In this document: positions 24,793 through 35,335 of the stretch, piece by piece
How the letters are laid out: each line of letters opens with the position of its first letter
How positions within the stretch are numbered: the first letter of the stretch is position 1
Assembly (NCBI GenBank): GCA_905250115.1
Contig: CAJNOI010000024.1
Span: forward strand, 46,177-110,176
Length of the DNA: 64,000 bases
Origin: Adineta steineri
Lineage: Eukaryota > Rotifera > Eurotatoria > Adinetida > Adinetidae
Direction: 5' to 3'
Program-made: the position numbers and the translations under genes
Notes under the pieces: generated by a model
Databases searched by the model: none
What the model saw: the letters and a program-made list of their open reading frames with translations, nothing else
Told to the model about the DNA's origin: nothing

Positions 24793-25853
24793 ACGATCGC
24801 TTGGATCAAACCGCGGTAACCTATTCAGAAAAAAATGATAGGTTGAAAGACTATGAAATAATAGCAAAATCGATAATTCGTGAATATATTTTGTGAAGTT
24901 TAAGTTGCAATTTTTCTAGTGTTAGTACTAAATAAAGTTATGAGAACAACGTTAATCGAGTCGTATATGAAAGAAGAAAATAAAACACATGAGAAGAAAA
25001 GTAAAAAAAGAAATGATGCATCGTATGAAACGATTGATAAGTGTAAAAACGTACACTGATAATGAAGACACCATGTATTTTGTATTTTTTTTCTTCTGTT
25101 CTGTCCACATCGACCATGGTATATCTCTACATATCATATTAACGTTTTTATGTTCTGTTCTTTTTTCTTTCACTAACCAAATGATGATGCGCTGAATCAT
25201 AAAATAATAGGCCGCCACGTTAAGTTCAAAAAGTTGTAAAAATATCTTTTATATTAGATTTGATAAATAAGGCATAGGATTTTTATGAAATAATAACATA
25301 AACTATCAAATAAATAGATAAAGATGGAAAAAATGAATTTATTTAACAATATCATTACGTCGTACTATTTTCTTCCGTTTTCTAATAACAATATGAAAAC
25401 TATCATGTGCATTGTCCGTTAGTACAATTTTTATTGTGAAGATTATAATTTTTGATTTTTAATTTTAAAATAATAAATATGATTAATATGAAACTTAACG
25501 AAAAGACGAAAAAAGATGCGGCCTGTCACTCTACGTGTGATACGAGGGAAATGCTATAAAATGAAATTTTGTTAAACATCTGTAAAGGGTAATACAGCTT
25601 GTCCAAACGTAACGCTGTTACGTTTCTGACACATTCCTTAGCTATATATGGTGGTTTAACCGTTGCCTTACGACTAATAATTCCATATATTATCAAATTA
25701 ATCTTCTCAATTAAAAACTGTTCTCGAAATAATCAAGTTACTCCTGATATATAATACACACATGAACACTCTGTTTTGCTCTCTTCGCTTATATATTGTA
25801 ATCAATAAAATAAAATAAAAAAAATCGATTTGTTATTTTATATATCACCAGCG
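24793..25853. other. non-coding stretch between hairpin and 758-aa gene
   Basis: An 88-codon frame on the minus strand (24952-25218) and a 68-codon frame opposite it stay open in both arms, but with no domain; both are left uncalled. Confidence 0.4.
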
Positions 25854-28130
25854 TTACGAAGAATCAACGCACAAATAACAACGTAGCTTGATATAAAATC
25901 GAATATTATCGCACATAGCCGTCTTGTTATCGTTCATATCAAATTGAAGTTTTATTTCAATAGTAGTTGTTTTACTTTCAGGATATGAATTGTAACCTTG
26001 TTTTTGTAATGTCCATACATTTAAAATTTCGTTGTCTTCATTTCGTTCGATCACAATGATGTCAACATATTGATTACAATCACTAATAATCTGTAATACT
26101 GCAAGTTTATGAAGAAAAATTGATCTGTAACGTGTAACATCAATTCGTTGACTCATTGTTACGTTTTTCAATGAATTATTTTTAATTAAAGATCTATTAG
26201 CAACAAACATACAATCGACATCACGATTAGCACTGTGGTTATCATTCATGAATTTTGTCAATAAAATCGAGTTAGATGGTTCAACATTCCAATCTTCTTC
26301 CACACGTTTATGACAATCAGCATTTCCATTACGAATTAAAGGCATATCATAAGCAATTGTTCCATTCGGCAATATCGTATTTTCAATGGAAATAGCTGAA
26401 TAAAGTTGTTCATCAGTAATACAAGCATTGAATAAATTCGAATGAGAAAGATTAGCCATCAATAGATTAACTCCAGTAAAATCACTATTGATTAAATTAC
26501 TCATTGATAAATAGCTAGCAAACATCGTAGAATTATTTAAATTGACTCGATTCATATCAACAGATAAAAATTCACACTGATCTGCAATAATATTTTGCAT
26601 ATGAGCTTGTCGAAATGAGCTTCGAAAGATATAACTACCTTTAGAAAAGATAATGGAATTATTAAAAACAACATTATCAAAAATAACATAACGCATTGTA
26701 ACACTAAATGTAACTTGTGACATAATTGCATTGATAAAAGTCGAATTATATAAATAATTAATATCAAAAGACGAATTGGTAATTGTTACATTAACAAACG
26801 ATGAATAAATTATATTCGTACCAAGAAACCTAACATTTTTTAGTTGAGCAAAATCAAAAGTAATATTTTGCAGATAAGATCCGTAATTCTCATCGCTAAA
26901 TATAACATAATTTAATTTAGCCATAAAAAATGATGCATTCCTAATACTTTCTACATCGACAAATGTTACATTATGAACAAAATATGAATAAGCAAAATTT
27001 AAATGAGTTCCACTAACACTTTGAAGTATCACATTCATCCATGATGTATTCGAAAAATCAATGAATCGTAATTCACCACCAAAATGAACTGATGAAAAAG
27101 AAACTTCACAGAAACGAGTATTAATCAAATTAGCATGTGTAAAATTAACATATACAACAGATCTGTATGAATCTAATTGATTAACATTTGATGGTTTCGA
27201 TAATATGTCAGTGAAATCAATTCCCATTAAATTAGCATAAGCTAAATTAATTTTTCTCAAATCAGTTTTATATAATTTAAATGAACCATTGAATTTTGTA
27301 TATGAAAGATCAGTATTAGTTAATTTCGTAAAAGAAAAATCTACATCAGTAAGTATTGCACCAGAGAAATTTGTTCCAGTTAAATCACGATTACGAAATG
27401 AACTACCTGTAAGATCAGCACCCGATAAATATAAATTGTGCATTTTTTCACCAATTATTTTACTACTCATATCAATACTTAATAGTTCACCGGTATATAA
27501 ATCAATAGGAGATTTTTCATGTGAACTTAAAAGATTTGCTTCATAAAGAAAACGAATTACTTCAGAATTTCTATTCGAATCAAGTTGACGCAACAATGTT
27601 AATGTTTTCAAACGTATTAATGTACGTAATAACGAATTATTTGTTATACTTTCATTAATTTCTTTTAATAAATCACTCATTTGATTAATATAATTTGTGA
27701 GAAGAACATCACGATAACGTTTATCTTCTATTTTAAATTGATGTATTCGTGTTTGTTCACTAATATTTCGTGTTTCATCAGCTATCATTCGTTCAAGTGT
27801 ACGTTGAAGAATTGATTGATTTAAATCTTGTAATCGATGTTCACGTGCTAATTCTCTATCTTCACGTCTTTGCTCATGAGAAATATTTAAATCTTGTTCA
27901 CGTTGTTCATCAGCTAGCCGACGATCTTCTAATCGTTGTTTTGTTGCTAAATTCTTCTGATCAAAAGAAAGTACTACCGTAAATATTCCAAGCATCAAAG
28001 GAAGTGCAAGAGAACTTAGAATACGAAAAATATCTTTTTTTGTTAAACTACAACACTTTCGAGTTTGTTTGGTCCGACGATACAATAATATTGATGATCG
28101 ACGATGACGATAACCATGCCAAGATGACAT
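25854..28130 (-). CDS. pentapeptide-repeat membrane protein with coiled coil, left copy
   Basis: 758 residues, single exon. The N-terminus is basic and cytoplasmic (RHRRSS...RRTKQTRK). One TM helix follows (about residues 36-54, LSSLALPLMLGIFTVVLSF). Next is a strongly charged helical region of repeating DRRLADEQREQDL / DRELAREHRLQDL units (about 62-110), predicted coiled coil. From about residue 230 to 600 there are many pentapeptide units of the A(D/N)LxX type (LSGADLTGSSF, RDLTGTNFSGA, SFTKLTNTDL), forming a right-handed beta-helix. The C-terminal 130 residues have paired Cys. Pentapeptide proteins often bind or mimic other macromolecules; no specific partner can be inferred. Orientation suggests a type II protein with the helix outside. 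It differs from the right copy at 20 of 758 residues. Confidence 0.85.
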   Translation of the reverse strand: MSSWHGYRHRRSSILLYRRTKQTRKCCSLTKKDIFRILSSLALPLMLGIFTVVLSFDQKNLATKQRLEDRRLADEQREQDLNISHEQRREDRELAREHRLQDLNQSILQRTLERMIADETRNISEQTRIHQFKIEDKRYRDVLLTNYINQMSDLLKEINESITNNSLLRTLIRLKTLTLLRQLDSNRNSEVIRFLYEANLLSSHEKSPIDLYTGELLSIDMSSKIIGEKMHNLYLSGADLTGSSFRNRDLTGTNFSGAILTDVDFSFTKLTNTDLSYTKFNGSFKLYKTDLRKINLAYANLMGIDFTDILSKPSNVNQLDSYRSVVYVNFTHANLINTRFCEVSFSSVHFGGELRFIDFSNTSWMNVILQSVSGTHLNFAYSYFVHNVTFVDVESIRNASFFMAKLNYVIFSDENYGSYLQNITFDFAQLKNVRFLGTNIIYSSFVNVTITNSSFDINYLYNSTFINAIMSQVTFSVTMRYVIFDNVVFNNSIIFSKGSYIFRSSFRQAHMQNIIADQCEFLSVDMNRVNLNNSTMFASYLSMSNLINSDFTGVNLLMANLSHSNLFNACITDEQLYSAISIENTILPNGTIAYDMPLIRNGNADCHKRVEEDWNVEPSNSILLTKFMNDNHSANRDVDCMFVANRSLIKNNSLKNVTMSQRIDVTRYRSIFLHKLAVLQIISDCNQYVDIIVIERNEDNEILNVWTLQKQGYNSYPESKTTTIEIKLQFDMNDNKTAMCDNIRFYIKLRCYLCVDSS

Positions 28131-29697
28131 CGTTTATTTTTTTGCTAGTATGTAATTGTCTTATATTTTATATGTTATTTTAAATCCTTATTTATATGTT
28201 ATTATTTGGATTAGAATCATTTTTTGTTTCAGATGGCTACATAAGAATACATATGATAGAAGTTTTATGTTTCATATACATAACAAATTTTCGAATAATG
28301 ACGAACAAGTGTAACCGATTCTCCTATCAGAAATATGATCAAATAATCTACCTACATTGATAATCTCGTTGTATCTGACGTCATAGATACATGTAAATGA
28401 TATTAATAAAATACGTATATTATCGTTACCATCATTAAAAAATCAATATGTATATATAAATGGTTATATTTACTTTAATCAACAAGACACTCACATTCAC
28501 ATCTATTCTTTTCATACAAGAAAACATCTTTAACTAGTTTAGACTTTCAAATCATTTTGGGTTTTTAATAGTCAATACTTCTGTTGATATTGTTATAGAA
28601 TAATTCAGAACTTTCTTAAGCACTTTACTTATTGCTCGCTAGATGTTTATTAAAAACGACTAACGCTGATAAAATAAACTCATTTAGTTTTTTTTGCCGT
28701 TATTTTATCTCTCTTTCTCTCTTTGCCTATCAATTCTTTCGTTTAATACCGATTCTCAGCCTATAGTATTTTTTTGTAAATACAAAGTCATACTGAATTT
28801 TGTTCTTTGTGTGAACTTCAATGAGATAATGATTACAATTCAAGTAGAAGAGTTCTTTTTAACGTATTGAAACTCACTAAAACATGCATTTTTCACATGA
28901 CAATTGTTTGTTTTTGATTAAAAGAAGTAAGTTTTATAATGTGGTATGTTCTACAACTTAACTTTTTATTCAAATTAGAATTATTTAATAGAGTTATGTC
29001 AGATTTCCTAACGATTGCTACTATTTACGTATAAAATTCTTTTAGATTGTTTTTCATTTCATTTTCTTTGCCGAATCATCTCAGACAAACATTAAAAGTA
29101 TAATATTTTTCTAGTCGAAGCTTGAATCTTATATAATTTCACAAATCAGATATACCGATAAGATATGATGGAAGAATTAATAAATACCAAGAAAAAACCT
29201 GAAAGATCACGATGTAAACAAGTTTTCCTCTTATTTAATGTACAACAGCAGAAATATGATGAACTGATACTTTTTTCTTCAGTAAATCTAGCAAGTACGC
29301 TTCGTATTCTATCGACAAAACATGTTGTGATAAACTCCGATTATAGTCAAATATACAAAAAACAGCTTATTAATTAATGAAAGAATGTTTTAACATATCC
29401 AGGTCCATTTTAAATTCTTGTTTGCCTATAATTATTATATAATATCTACTGCATACCATTTTATATCGCTAAACAATCATTAAAAAAAACATTGTATACA
29501 CTTGTCATGTCTGTTTTGTAATTTTTGCAGCTAACATCATTCTTTTTCCTTTTTTTTTCTTTCAATAAGTAATTGCAACATCGTGTGAAACCAATAATAA
29601 AACAAACGCCTACTTATTTAATCGGAAGAAAAAATAACAACACATCATATAACTGACATATACGGCTCCATACTATCCATTTCAGCGATATTCAACA
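28131..29697. other. intergenic DNA between divergent genes, left arm
   Basis: This is the shared upstream region of the 758-aa gene (-) and the F-box locus (+), mirrored at 56968-58530. It should contain both promoters. A 70-codon frame at 29165-29377 was examined and rejected as coding. Confidence 0.45.
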
Positions 29698-29850
29698 ATG
29701 GCAAATCAAACCATTGCTACTTTCTTAACATTACCGGTAGAACTTGTCTACCGGATTTTAGATCATCAATCGGATCTTACAATGTTATGATCAATGAGAA
29801 ACGTATGTCAACGATTCAACAACATTATAGACAGTTATGATCGATATCAG
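29698..29850 (+). pseudogene. F-box exon with premature stop, left copy
   Basis: Encodes MANQTIATFLTLPVELVYRI then, at codon 31, TGA (29788-29790) where the right arm has TGC (Cys). The rest (RNVCQRFNNIIDSYDRYQ) and the donor CAG|GTAACC at 29850 remain intact. LPVELVYRILDH is the F-box core helix that binds Skp1 in SCF ubiquitin ligases. A single substitution therefore appears to have silenced this allele, and the LRR end of the same locus is interrupted by an insertion at 31091. Confidence 0.75.
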
Positions 29851-31068
29851 GTAACCTTTTTTCTATCGACCTTGGAATTATTTTTCACTCCTACAATGTC
29901 TTCCTAAAAAACTAGTTTTTGTATCATGACAACATAAAAATAATTTCTTTTTCTCTTTTTATTCAATTTATTTTAAATACTCCACGTTTCAAACTGAGTA
30001 TGATGTCAATAACATATAATATCTAGATAAGAACGAGAGAAAAAAGGATAAAATATTACTATTTGCTTTTACGTGTATGTAGACACGTTTTTTTTAAATA
30101 CTGTTTCGATACTAAATATCAGATTTTGAAAGAAATGTACAGTGTATAAAATAGTTTATCTTGTTATAAATAACATCCTAGAAGTTCTCTTGAGAAATAT
30201 CTCCGACTAATACTCCTTTGAGAGCATAAGCGACTGTCGATATATATGACGATGGATATGAATGGCGAGGATATTGGCGCATAACAGCATCCACATTCTT
30301 CCCCAATGACACCGCTCACATCCATATCATTAAGAGAAATATTACTTCTAAAGCAAATGTTTTTCCAAAATAATCGTTCTGAAAAGTATTTCAACTGTGA
30401 AAAAAAACTTTCTCAAGGACGAAGTTTCAAGGATAATTCATTGCCAGGTTGAGAAGTCCAGAGCCATTCATAAGGGATCATTTCTGTACGACAATTTTGC
30501 ATGTATTCGTCTTCTATTCATCTTGAATAAAATTCCTCATCAATATAAATCATGTGCGTAAATGAAACGAAGTTAGACAACACACGCGTTTCTTATGAGA
30601 GTTATACTTTGAGTCACATCAATGGACATGGAAGAAACTATTTTTGTTATACCTAGAGAACACTAGCAAGCGATGTGCTATACTTTATTACACTCCAAAA
30701 CATTAATTCTAATACTTTGCGCTTTAGGCATCTAATCAAACACTTTACAATTGTATTTTGCCAAATCAAATTTCACACTATTACTCATTTATTAGAACGT
30801 TTTCCTACTTCTATAAATATTTCAGAACTTTAGCAACTCATAGATAAAAAAATTGGCATATATGCGTCAATCTTAGGACCTCTCTTTTAATCAAGCTTTC
30901 TCGATGGAATCATAAGCGCTCTATACCATCTAAAATTTTTGAACAAAATTCTCACTCATATCAATACACTCTACTCCACCCTACTCTCATCAACATTCCT
31001 CATATACACCTACTTGGATATAGCAGCAATTAACGATTATCTTCTTTCATCTGAACTTTTTCACCTAG
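29851..31068. other. interior of the F-box/LRR locus, left arm; no exon firmly identified
   Basis: Mirrored at 55493-56814. A 76-codon minus-strand frame (30164-30394; ECGCCYAPISSPF) and an adjoining one (ending TSQPGNELSLKL) are open in both arms. They may be exons of an unrecognised antisense gene or chance; no splice model joined them. Confidence 0.35.
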
Positions 31069-31090
31069 ACACTCAATATACTAAATCTGC
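31069..31090 (+). pseudogene. truncated LRR exon remnant
   Basis: Starts after CCTAG with ACACTCAATATACTAAATCT (T-L-N-I-L-N-L), the first 7 codons of the 28-codon LRR exon preserved at 55409-55492 on the other arm. It is cut off at the edge of the inserted TIR element. Confidence 0.75.
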
Positions 31091-31696
31091 AGAGCAGTCA
31101 TCCTATTCCGGAAAGTTACACATTCCGGAATCGCTTGGCTCACCCAACTTAACATAATTCAATTCCGGAATTCCTTGCATTCGATTCCTGCCTATTCCGG
31201 AATTCCTTGCATTCGATTCCTACCTATTCCGGGCGATTCCGGAAAAGCCGGAATGCACGAATTCCGGAATTCCGCTACGGAATCGATTCGATTATTCAGG
31301 AGGATCATTTCTACATGAAGTATAACTTGTGCAATTCCGGAAAAGCCGGAATTCCTGCCCATTCCGGGTGATTCCGGAAAAGCCGGATTGGGCACGAATT
31401 CCGGAATTCCGCTACGGAATGGAATAAGTCGCTCACCATGTTCATTTCTACATCAAGCATATCTTTCGGAATTCCGGAATTGGCAGGAATAGCATTAATC
31501 TGATGGAAGGAATTNNNNNNNNNNAGGAATAGCATTAATCTGATGGAAGGAATTCCGGAATTGGCAGGAATCGAATTCGATCCGTTCCGGAAAAGGCAGG
31601 AATCGTATGCAAGGAATTCCGGAATTGAATGATGTTAAATTGGGTGGGTGCAGCTATTCCGGAATGTGTAACTTTTGGGAATAGGAAGCATTCTCA
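31091..31696. mobile_element. 606-bp non-autonomous TIR element rich in TTCCGGAA, inserted in an LRR exon
   Basis: Flanked by an 11-bp direct repeat ACTAAATCTGC at 31080-31090 and 31697-31707, the pattern of a target-site duplication. The ends are inverted repeats of about 95 bp: the left end has CCTATTCC...AAGTTACACATTCCGGAAT and the right end read backwards has the same, continuing through CACCCAA, TTCAATTCCGGAATTCCTTG and CATTCGATTCCTGC with few mismatches. The interior is packed with palindromic TTCCGGAA/GGAATTCC words and two copies of a unit ending GAATTCCGCTACGGAAT. It has no coding capacity and is GC-richer than its surroundings. It contains a 10-N gap. Absence from the homologous site on the right arm shows it is an insertion. 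Confidence 0.8.
31515..31524. other. assembly gap (10 N)
   Basis: The 30 bases before and after the gap are the same (AGGAATAGCATTAATCTGAT...), so the gap is probably a failed overlap and the true element is shorter by about 40 bp. Confidence 0.9.
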
Positions 31697-31707
31697 ACTA
31701 AATCTGC

Positions 31708-32173
31708 TACTTGTATTTTAGCGCCTCACCAAAAAAGAATACAGAAAATCTTAAAATTGCCCCTTCAATAAAATTTGCTTCATATAAAGTCAAAACAACG
31801 TGTGCAAAGCATTACATGATGATGATGATTTGAGTAAAGATTTCATGAGAAAAGTTTGTATGTTCTGATAAGATCTAATATGGATTCATTACAATATTTG
31901 TTTAATCTGTGCTCTCTTGGCTGCAGAATAAAACTTCAAAATAATTGTTCGCAAAACTGAAAGCTTTTAACAACTATTTGTGAAGATCGAAAGAAGATTA
32001 TAGTAGACATTTGAAGAGGTTTTTTTATCGATAGTGAATATAAATATGTGGCTAAAATCTGAGGTGGGTGTAGATGAAAATTAAAAGCAATACTTATATA
32101 CCTACACCCACCCTCTACTCTTAAATAAACGAACTGTTACTAAGTTTCCAAAAGTATCATCTTCTTCTGCAAA
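31708..32173. other. non-coding flank between the TIR element and the 882-aa gene
   Basis: Bases 31708-31815 have no counterpart on the right arm. From about 31820 homology to the right arm resumes. The four LRR exons present at 54968-55492 are missing here. Confidence 0.6.
31832..32070 (+). repeat. dispersed repeat, about 240 bp, copy 1
   Basis: Begins GAGTAAAGATTTCATGAGAA and ends near GAGGTGGGTGTAGATG. A second copy (about 88% identical by eye) lies at 36710-36955 in the same orientation. The allelic copy is at 54680-54911 on the other strand. Confidence 0.75.
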
Positions 32174-34822
32174 TTACGATAATACTGTAACAGTATCAGA
32201 GGAATGTTCTGGATGAATTATATTGGAGCGTTTTTCCATGATGCGCCGTATTCTATTGGCCAATGGTAATCCGACGAGTTTGATAATAATAAATATAAGT
32301 CCAAATAATTCCAAACAGACTATTGTAAAAAGAAGATTGTGAAAAATAATTTCTGCTTGCTTAGCAATAGGTTCTTGATAATTTTTAATATAATAAATTG
32401 TTTCTGAAATTGAAATTGAGAACGATGTTTTTAATAAGCCATAGTACATATAATTATCATAGGTAAGAAAAAGATCTGAAGTACTGGTGAGACTGATCAG
32501 ACTCCATAGGCCATTGTAATAGCTTGCTCCACCATCATAAAGTGAATCAGTCTCATTGATGACACGAATAAGTTGAAATTCAATATTTGGATCATAAGCC
32601 ATTGTCTGATTGTTCATCAGGAATGGTTGAATGAAATTAAGTTCACGAACAAGATAATATATCTTGCTCGATGAATTACTTGTTTCGAGTTGTTGACCAT
32701 AGATACGAACTCTAAAACCACCAATTGATTTAGCATCATCAAAAACATAATTGAGACTGATTGTGTGTGACTGAAGAACAGTTGAAAGAGAGAGTATGGA
32801 TCGATTATAACTGCAATTCGATGATATCTCTCTAGAATAAGCATGAATGGTCTGTGTGATTTGTACAGTATCACATGTTTGTTGAGTATTGATAAAATCG
32901 ATGGTGAGTGTGAATTGCTGTTGATCGAGTAAATCAAATATTGGTTCTTCTTCTTCATTACGAGGTGTAGAAAGAGATTGAAGATTTTTATCAAATTTTG
33001 CATTACGAAGTGTTTCATCACATGCGAATGTTGATGCTGAGGTTGTTTCAATTGGATATTGATTTAAATAAGATTGACTAAAAGTGTAAGCAAATATCAA
33101 TAAAACCATAAGAGCAAGAGATGCAGGTCCACCAATCCACAGTTCTCCTTCATTGATAAGATCGGCGTGACGAAATATATGTTTAATTAAAACACGAGTA
33201 TTATGATGTTGTTTGAAGAATTTCAGAATGCCCATAGCAAGAAGAATAAGCATTATAAAACCAGTCATCACCATTACCCAGAATATTGGTGATACAAGTA
33301 AACAATGAGATGTACTACCAAAAGTAAACATATTCTGAATAAGAATATCATCAAAAATAGTAGATTCAGGTGATTTTGGATAACTAAGTTCTTGAGAGAC
33401 AAATGTAAGCATATCTGAATAAGTATCATTAGTGACTGAACCAAGTGGACAAAATGAATTGTCTCCATTGCAATTGTAAAGTGAACATTCAGTACTTCCT
33501 TCTTCTAAAGTCATTGTCCCCATCGTACATGGATAGCAAATGTAGACACCTATCCAATATTTGTAAGTACCTCCTGGACAATAAACGAAATCAGAGAATG
33601 CAGGATTAATACCCATGGCTACGCTTGTCGTTGGATAATAACCTTCTGGAGCTTGTAACATAACATAAACCTGTCCAGTTGAATCAAGAACTACAAGATT
33701 GAGTGTTGACATAGCGATAGTAATCAAATGTTGATCAAGATCAATCCATAGAGGACATTGAACTGTAGGAAACATTGGCATAATCGGATTGTCTGAGATA
33801 AACTGATCCCAATAGAACCAGTAGATAGTCGAGCTAGACCATTGGTAAGGAAACGAATAAGCATTTCCAAGTAAAACAGGATATGGACCTCCATCTTCAT
33901 CGCTCCATCCTAAACTTTGACCATAGCCACGTTGATACCCATTGGCACGAGCTGCTAATAATGTTAAATTTGTTATCGTTATAGAAAACCAGAAGACAAT
34001 ATTGAAAGATGGCATACCAACAAGAACAGCTGAAGTATTATCATGAATAGACACACTCATGACATGTTTTCTAGTAAAACTGCCTGCATCTCGATTCAAT
34101 GTTGTAGCTTGCCATGAGCTATTCAATGGCATATATGGCCATGTATCAACAATTGTGAAGAAACTTCGATTCATTTGTAACATGTAGACAATAGGTTTAT
34201 ATGTGTTCTGTGTCTCATTAATAAAACCAGCGATTATAGCCACATAACTACTACTTATATCGACAGCATGTGGTGTAAAATTGGCAAAGGGCCATTGTGG
34301 CAAATAAGTGACATTGTGTGTTTGCAAATCATAGCTGAATGCAAATCGACTGGAAAATCCGTACGCTACTTGATCTGATGGATCAATACTGTGTACAAAA
34401 AACTCATCGTGTGTAAATGGTGTAAAATAGTACATATTGTATGTAGTTTCACAGGATGCGTTCGCAAGAAGATGTCCAATGAACGGATATGGTGATGACG
34501 AATTACCGCTGTTTTCACCAATAAAAACGACGGATGCATCATAAGAGACTACTTTTGGTACATCTATACTATAGATAAAATTCATGTCACTTGTGGCAAG
34601 ACCGGGATAATCAATTTGGCATGGCGACGATAAATTCGATGGATTGAATGGAGCGAACTGCAGAACAAACTGAGCATCTTTATTACGTGCTTGTACCACG
34701 ACTGCATCGTTAGTTGCCAATTTTACACCATATGCATCGAAACTGTTCCAATTATCTTCAGTAAATTTATAGGATAATATGAATTGTACAAATATTAAAA
34801 TAAGCAATTGTTGAAGAAGCAT
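32174..34822 (-). CDS. 882-aa multi-TM glycoprotein with large ectodomain, left copy
   Basis: Single exon. A signal peptide (residues 1-17) is followed by a 400-residue N-glycosylated ectodomain with repeated beta-strand-like stretches (VVSYDASVVFIGENSG, AVDISSSYVAIIAGF), perhaps a propeller. A Cys-rich module (about 412-462: YCPGGTYKY, CYPCTMGT, TECSLYNC) resembles the GCC2/GCC3 Ephrin-receptor-like fold. Three TM helices follow: about 509-530 (FWVMVMTGFIMLILLAMGIL), 567-583 (ASLALMVLLIFAYTFSQ) and 835-858 near the C-terminus. A second extracellular domain lies between the last two. The tail RIRRIMEKRSN is cytoplasmic. I do not recognise a named family; a receptor-like role is an inference. 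It differs from the right copy at about 57 of 882 residues, with many changes clustered at residues 290-430. Confidence 0.8.
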   Translation of the reverse strand: MLLQQLLILIFVQFILSYKFTEDNWNSFDAYGVKLATNDAVVVQARNKDAQFVLQFAPFNPSNLSSPCQIDYPGLATSDMNFIYSIDVPKVVSYDASVVFIGENSGNSSSPYPFIGHLLANASCETTYNMYYFTPFTHDEFFVHSIDPSDQVAYGFSSRFAFSYDLQTHNVTYLPQWPFANFTPHAVDISSSYVAIIAGFINETQNTYKPIVYMLQMNRSFFTIVDTWPYMPLNSSWQATTLNRDAGSFTRKHVMSVSIHDNTSAVLVGMPSFNIVFWFSITITNLTLLAARANGYQRGYGQSLGWSDEDGGPYPVLLGNAYSFPYQWSSSTIYWFYWDQFISDNPIMPMFPTVQCPLWIDLDQHLITIAMSTLNLVVLDSTGQVYVMLQAPEGYYPTTSVAMGINPAFSDFVYCPGGTYKYWIGVYICYPCTMGTMTLEEGSTECSLYNCNGDNSFCPLGSVTNDTYSDMLTFVSQELSYPKSPESTIFDDILIQNMFTFGSTSHCLLVSPIFWVMVMTGFIMLILLAMGILKFFKQHHNTRVLIKHIFRHADLINEGELWIGGPASLALMVLLIFAYTFSQSYLNQYPIETTSASTFACDETLRNAKFDKNLQSLSTPRNEEEEPIFDLLDQQQFTLTIDFINTQQTCDTVQITQTIHAYSREISSNCSYNRSILSLSTVLQSHTISLNYVFDDAKSIGGFRVRIYGQQLETSNSSSKIYYLVRELNFIQPFLMNNQTMAYDPNIEFQLIRVINETDSLYDGGASYYNGLWSLISLTSTSDLFLTYDNYMYYGLLKTSFSISISETIYYIKNYQEPIAKQAEIIFHNLLFTIVCLELFGLIFIIIKLVGLPLANRIRRIMEKRSNIIHPEHSSDTVTVLS

Positions 34823-35159
34823 ATTGAATCAGAATAATAATTAACGTTTGTATTTCTATTATTTTAAATAGGAAATAATGAACGTTAGTGCTCAATGTGT
34901 GCTAGAATATATAGTTGTATTTACTTTTAGTTTTATTTTGAGTTTAATAACAAACAAAGAAGAAGCGACATAATTTATTATTTATAAGACAAATAATTTA
35001 TTTTTATTCAGAAGAGTATTTTCAGAACATTTAAAACTAGTGATGTTTCAGTCATATAAATATTATTTAAGAGAGCAATGGATACCTAAATCGAATAGAT
35101 AAAATATGAGTGTTAGGTTATATCTTATTGATTCTCTGTAGTTCCGTACGTAGCGACGG
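34823..35159. other. non-coding upstream region of the 882-aa gene, left copy
   Basis: Mirrored at 51606-51919. It should hold the promoter; a TATATAGTTGTATTTAC string is near 34908. No gene. Confidence 0.4.
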
Positions 35160-35335
35160 ATATCTCTGATAAATACAACTTTCGGAAAAAAGTCGTTCGT
35201 TGGTAAATACAACGTTCGGGAAAAACAAGTTGTCCGTTAGTAAATACAACGCTTGGGAAACCGTCGTTCGTTGGTAAATACAACGTTCGGAAAAATATTG
35301 TTCGTTGGTACATAGAAGGTTCGGAAAAACAGTCA
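35160..35335. repeat. tandem repeat, about 5 units of 34-36 bp, left copy
   Basis: Diverged units of the form GTTCGTTGGTAAATACAACG followed by TTCGGAAAAA. The same array of about five units is at 51440-51605 on the other arm. Open frames through it are artefacts of the repeat. Confidence 0.75.

Noticed and set aside
24952-25218. 88-codon frame open on both arms (mirror 61442-61708)
   Set aside because: The opposite strand is open as well, composition is low-complexity, no splice partner or domain; likely chance conservation of noncoding allelic DNA.
29165-29377. 70-codon open frame present on both arms (mirror 57287-57499)
   Set aside because: Between arms I count five amino-acid-changing and two silent differences, not the pattern of a constrained protein; no domain.
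31091-31696. CRISPR-like or satellite array because of regular short repeats
   Set aside because: Spacing is irregular, the repeats are palindromic words within a TIR structure, and the organism is an animal.
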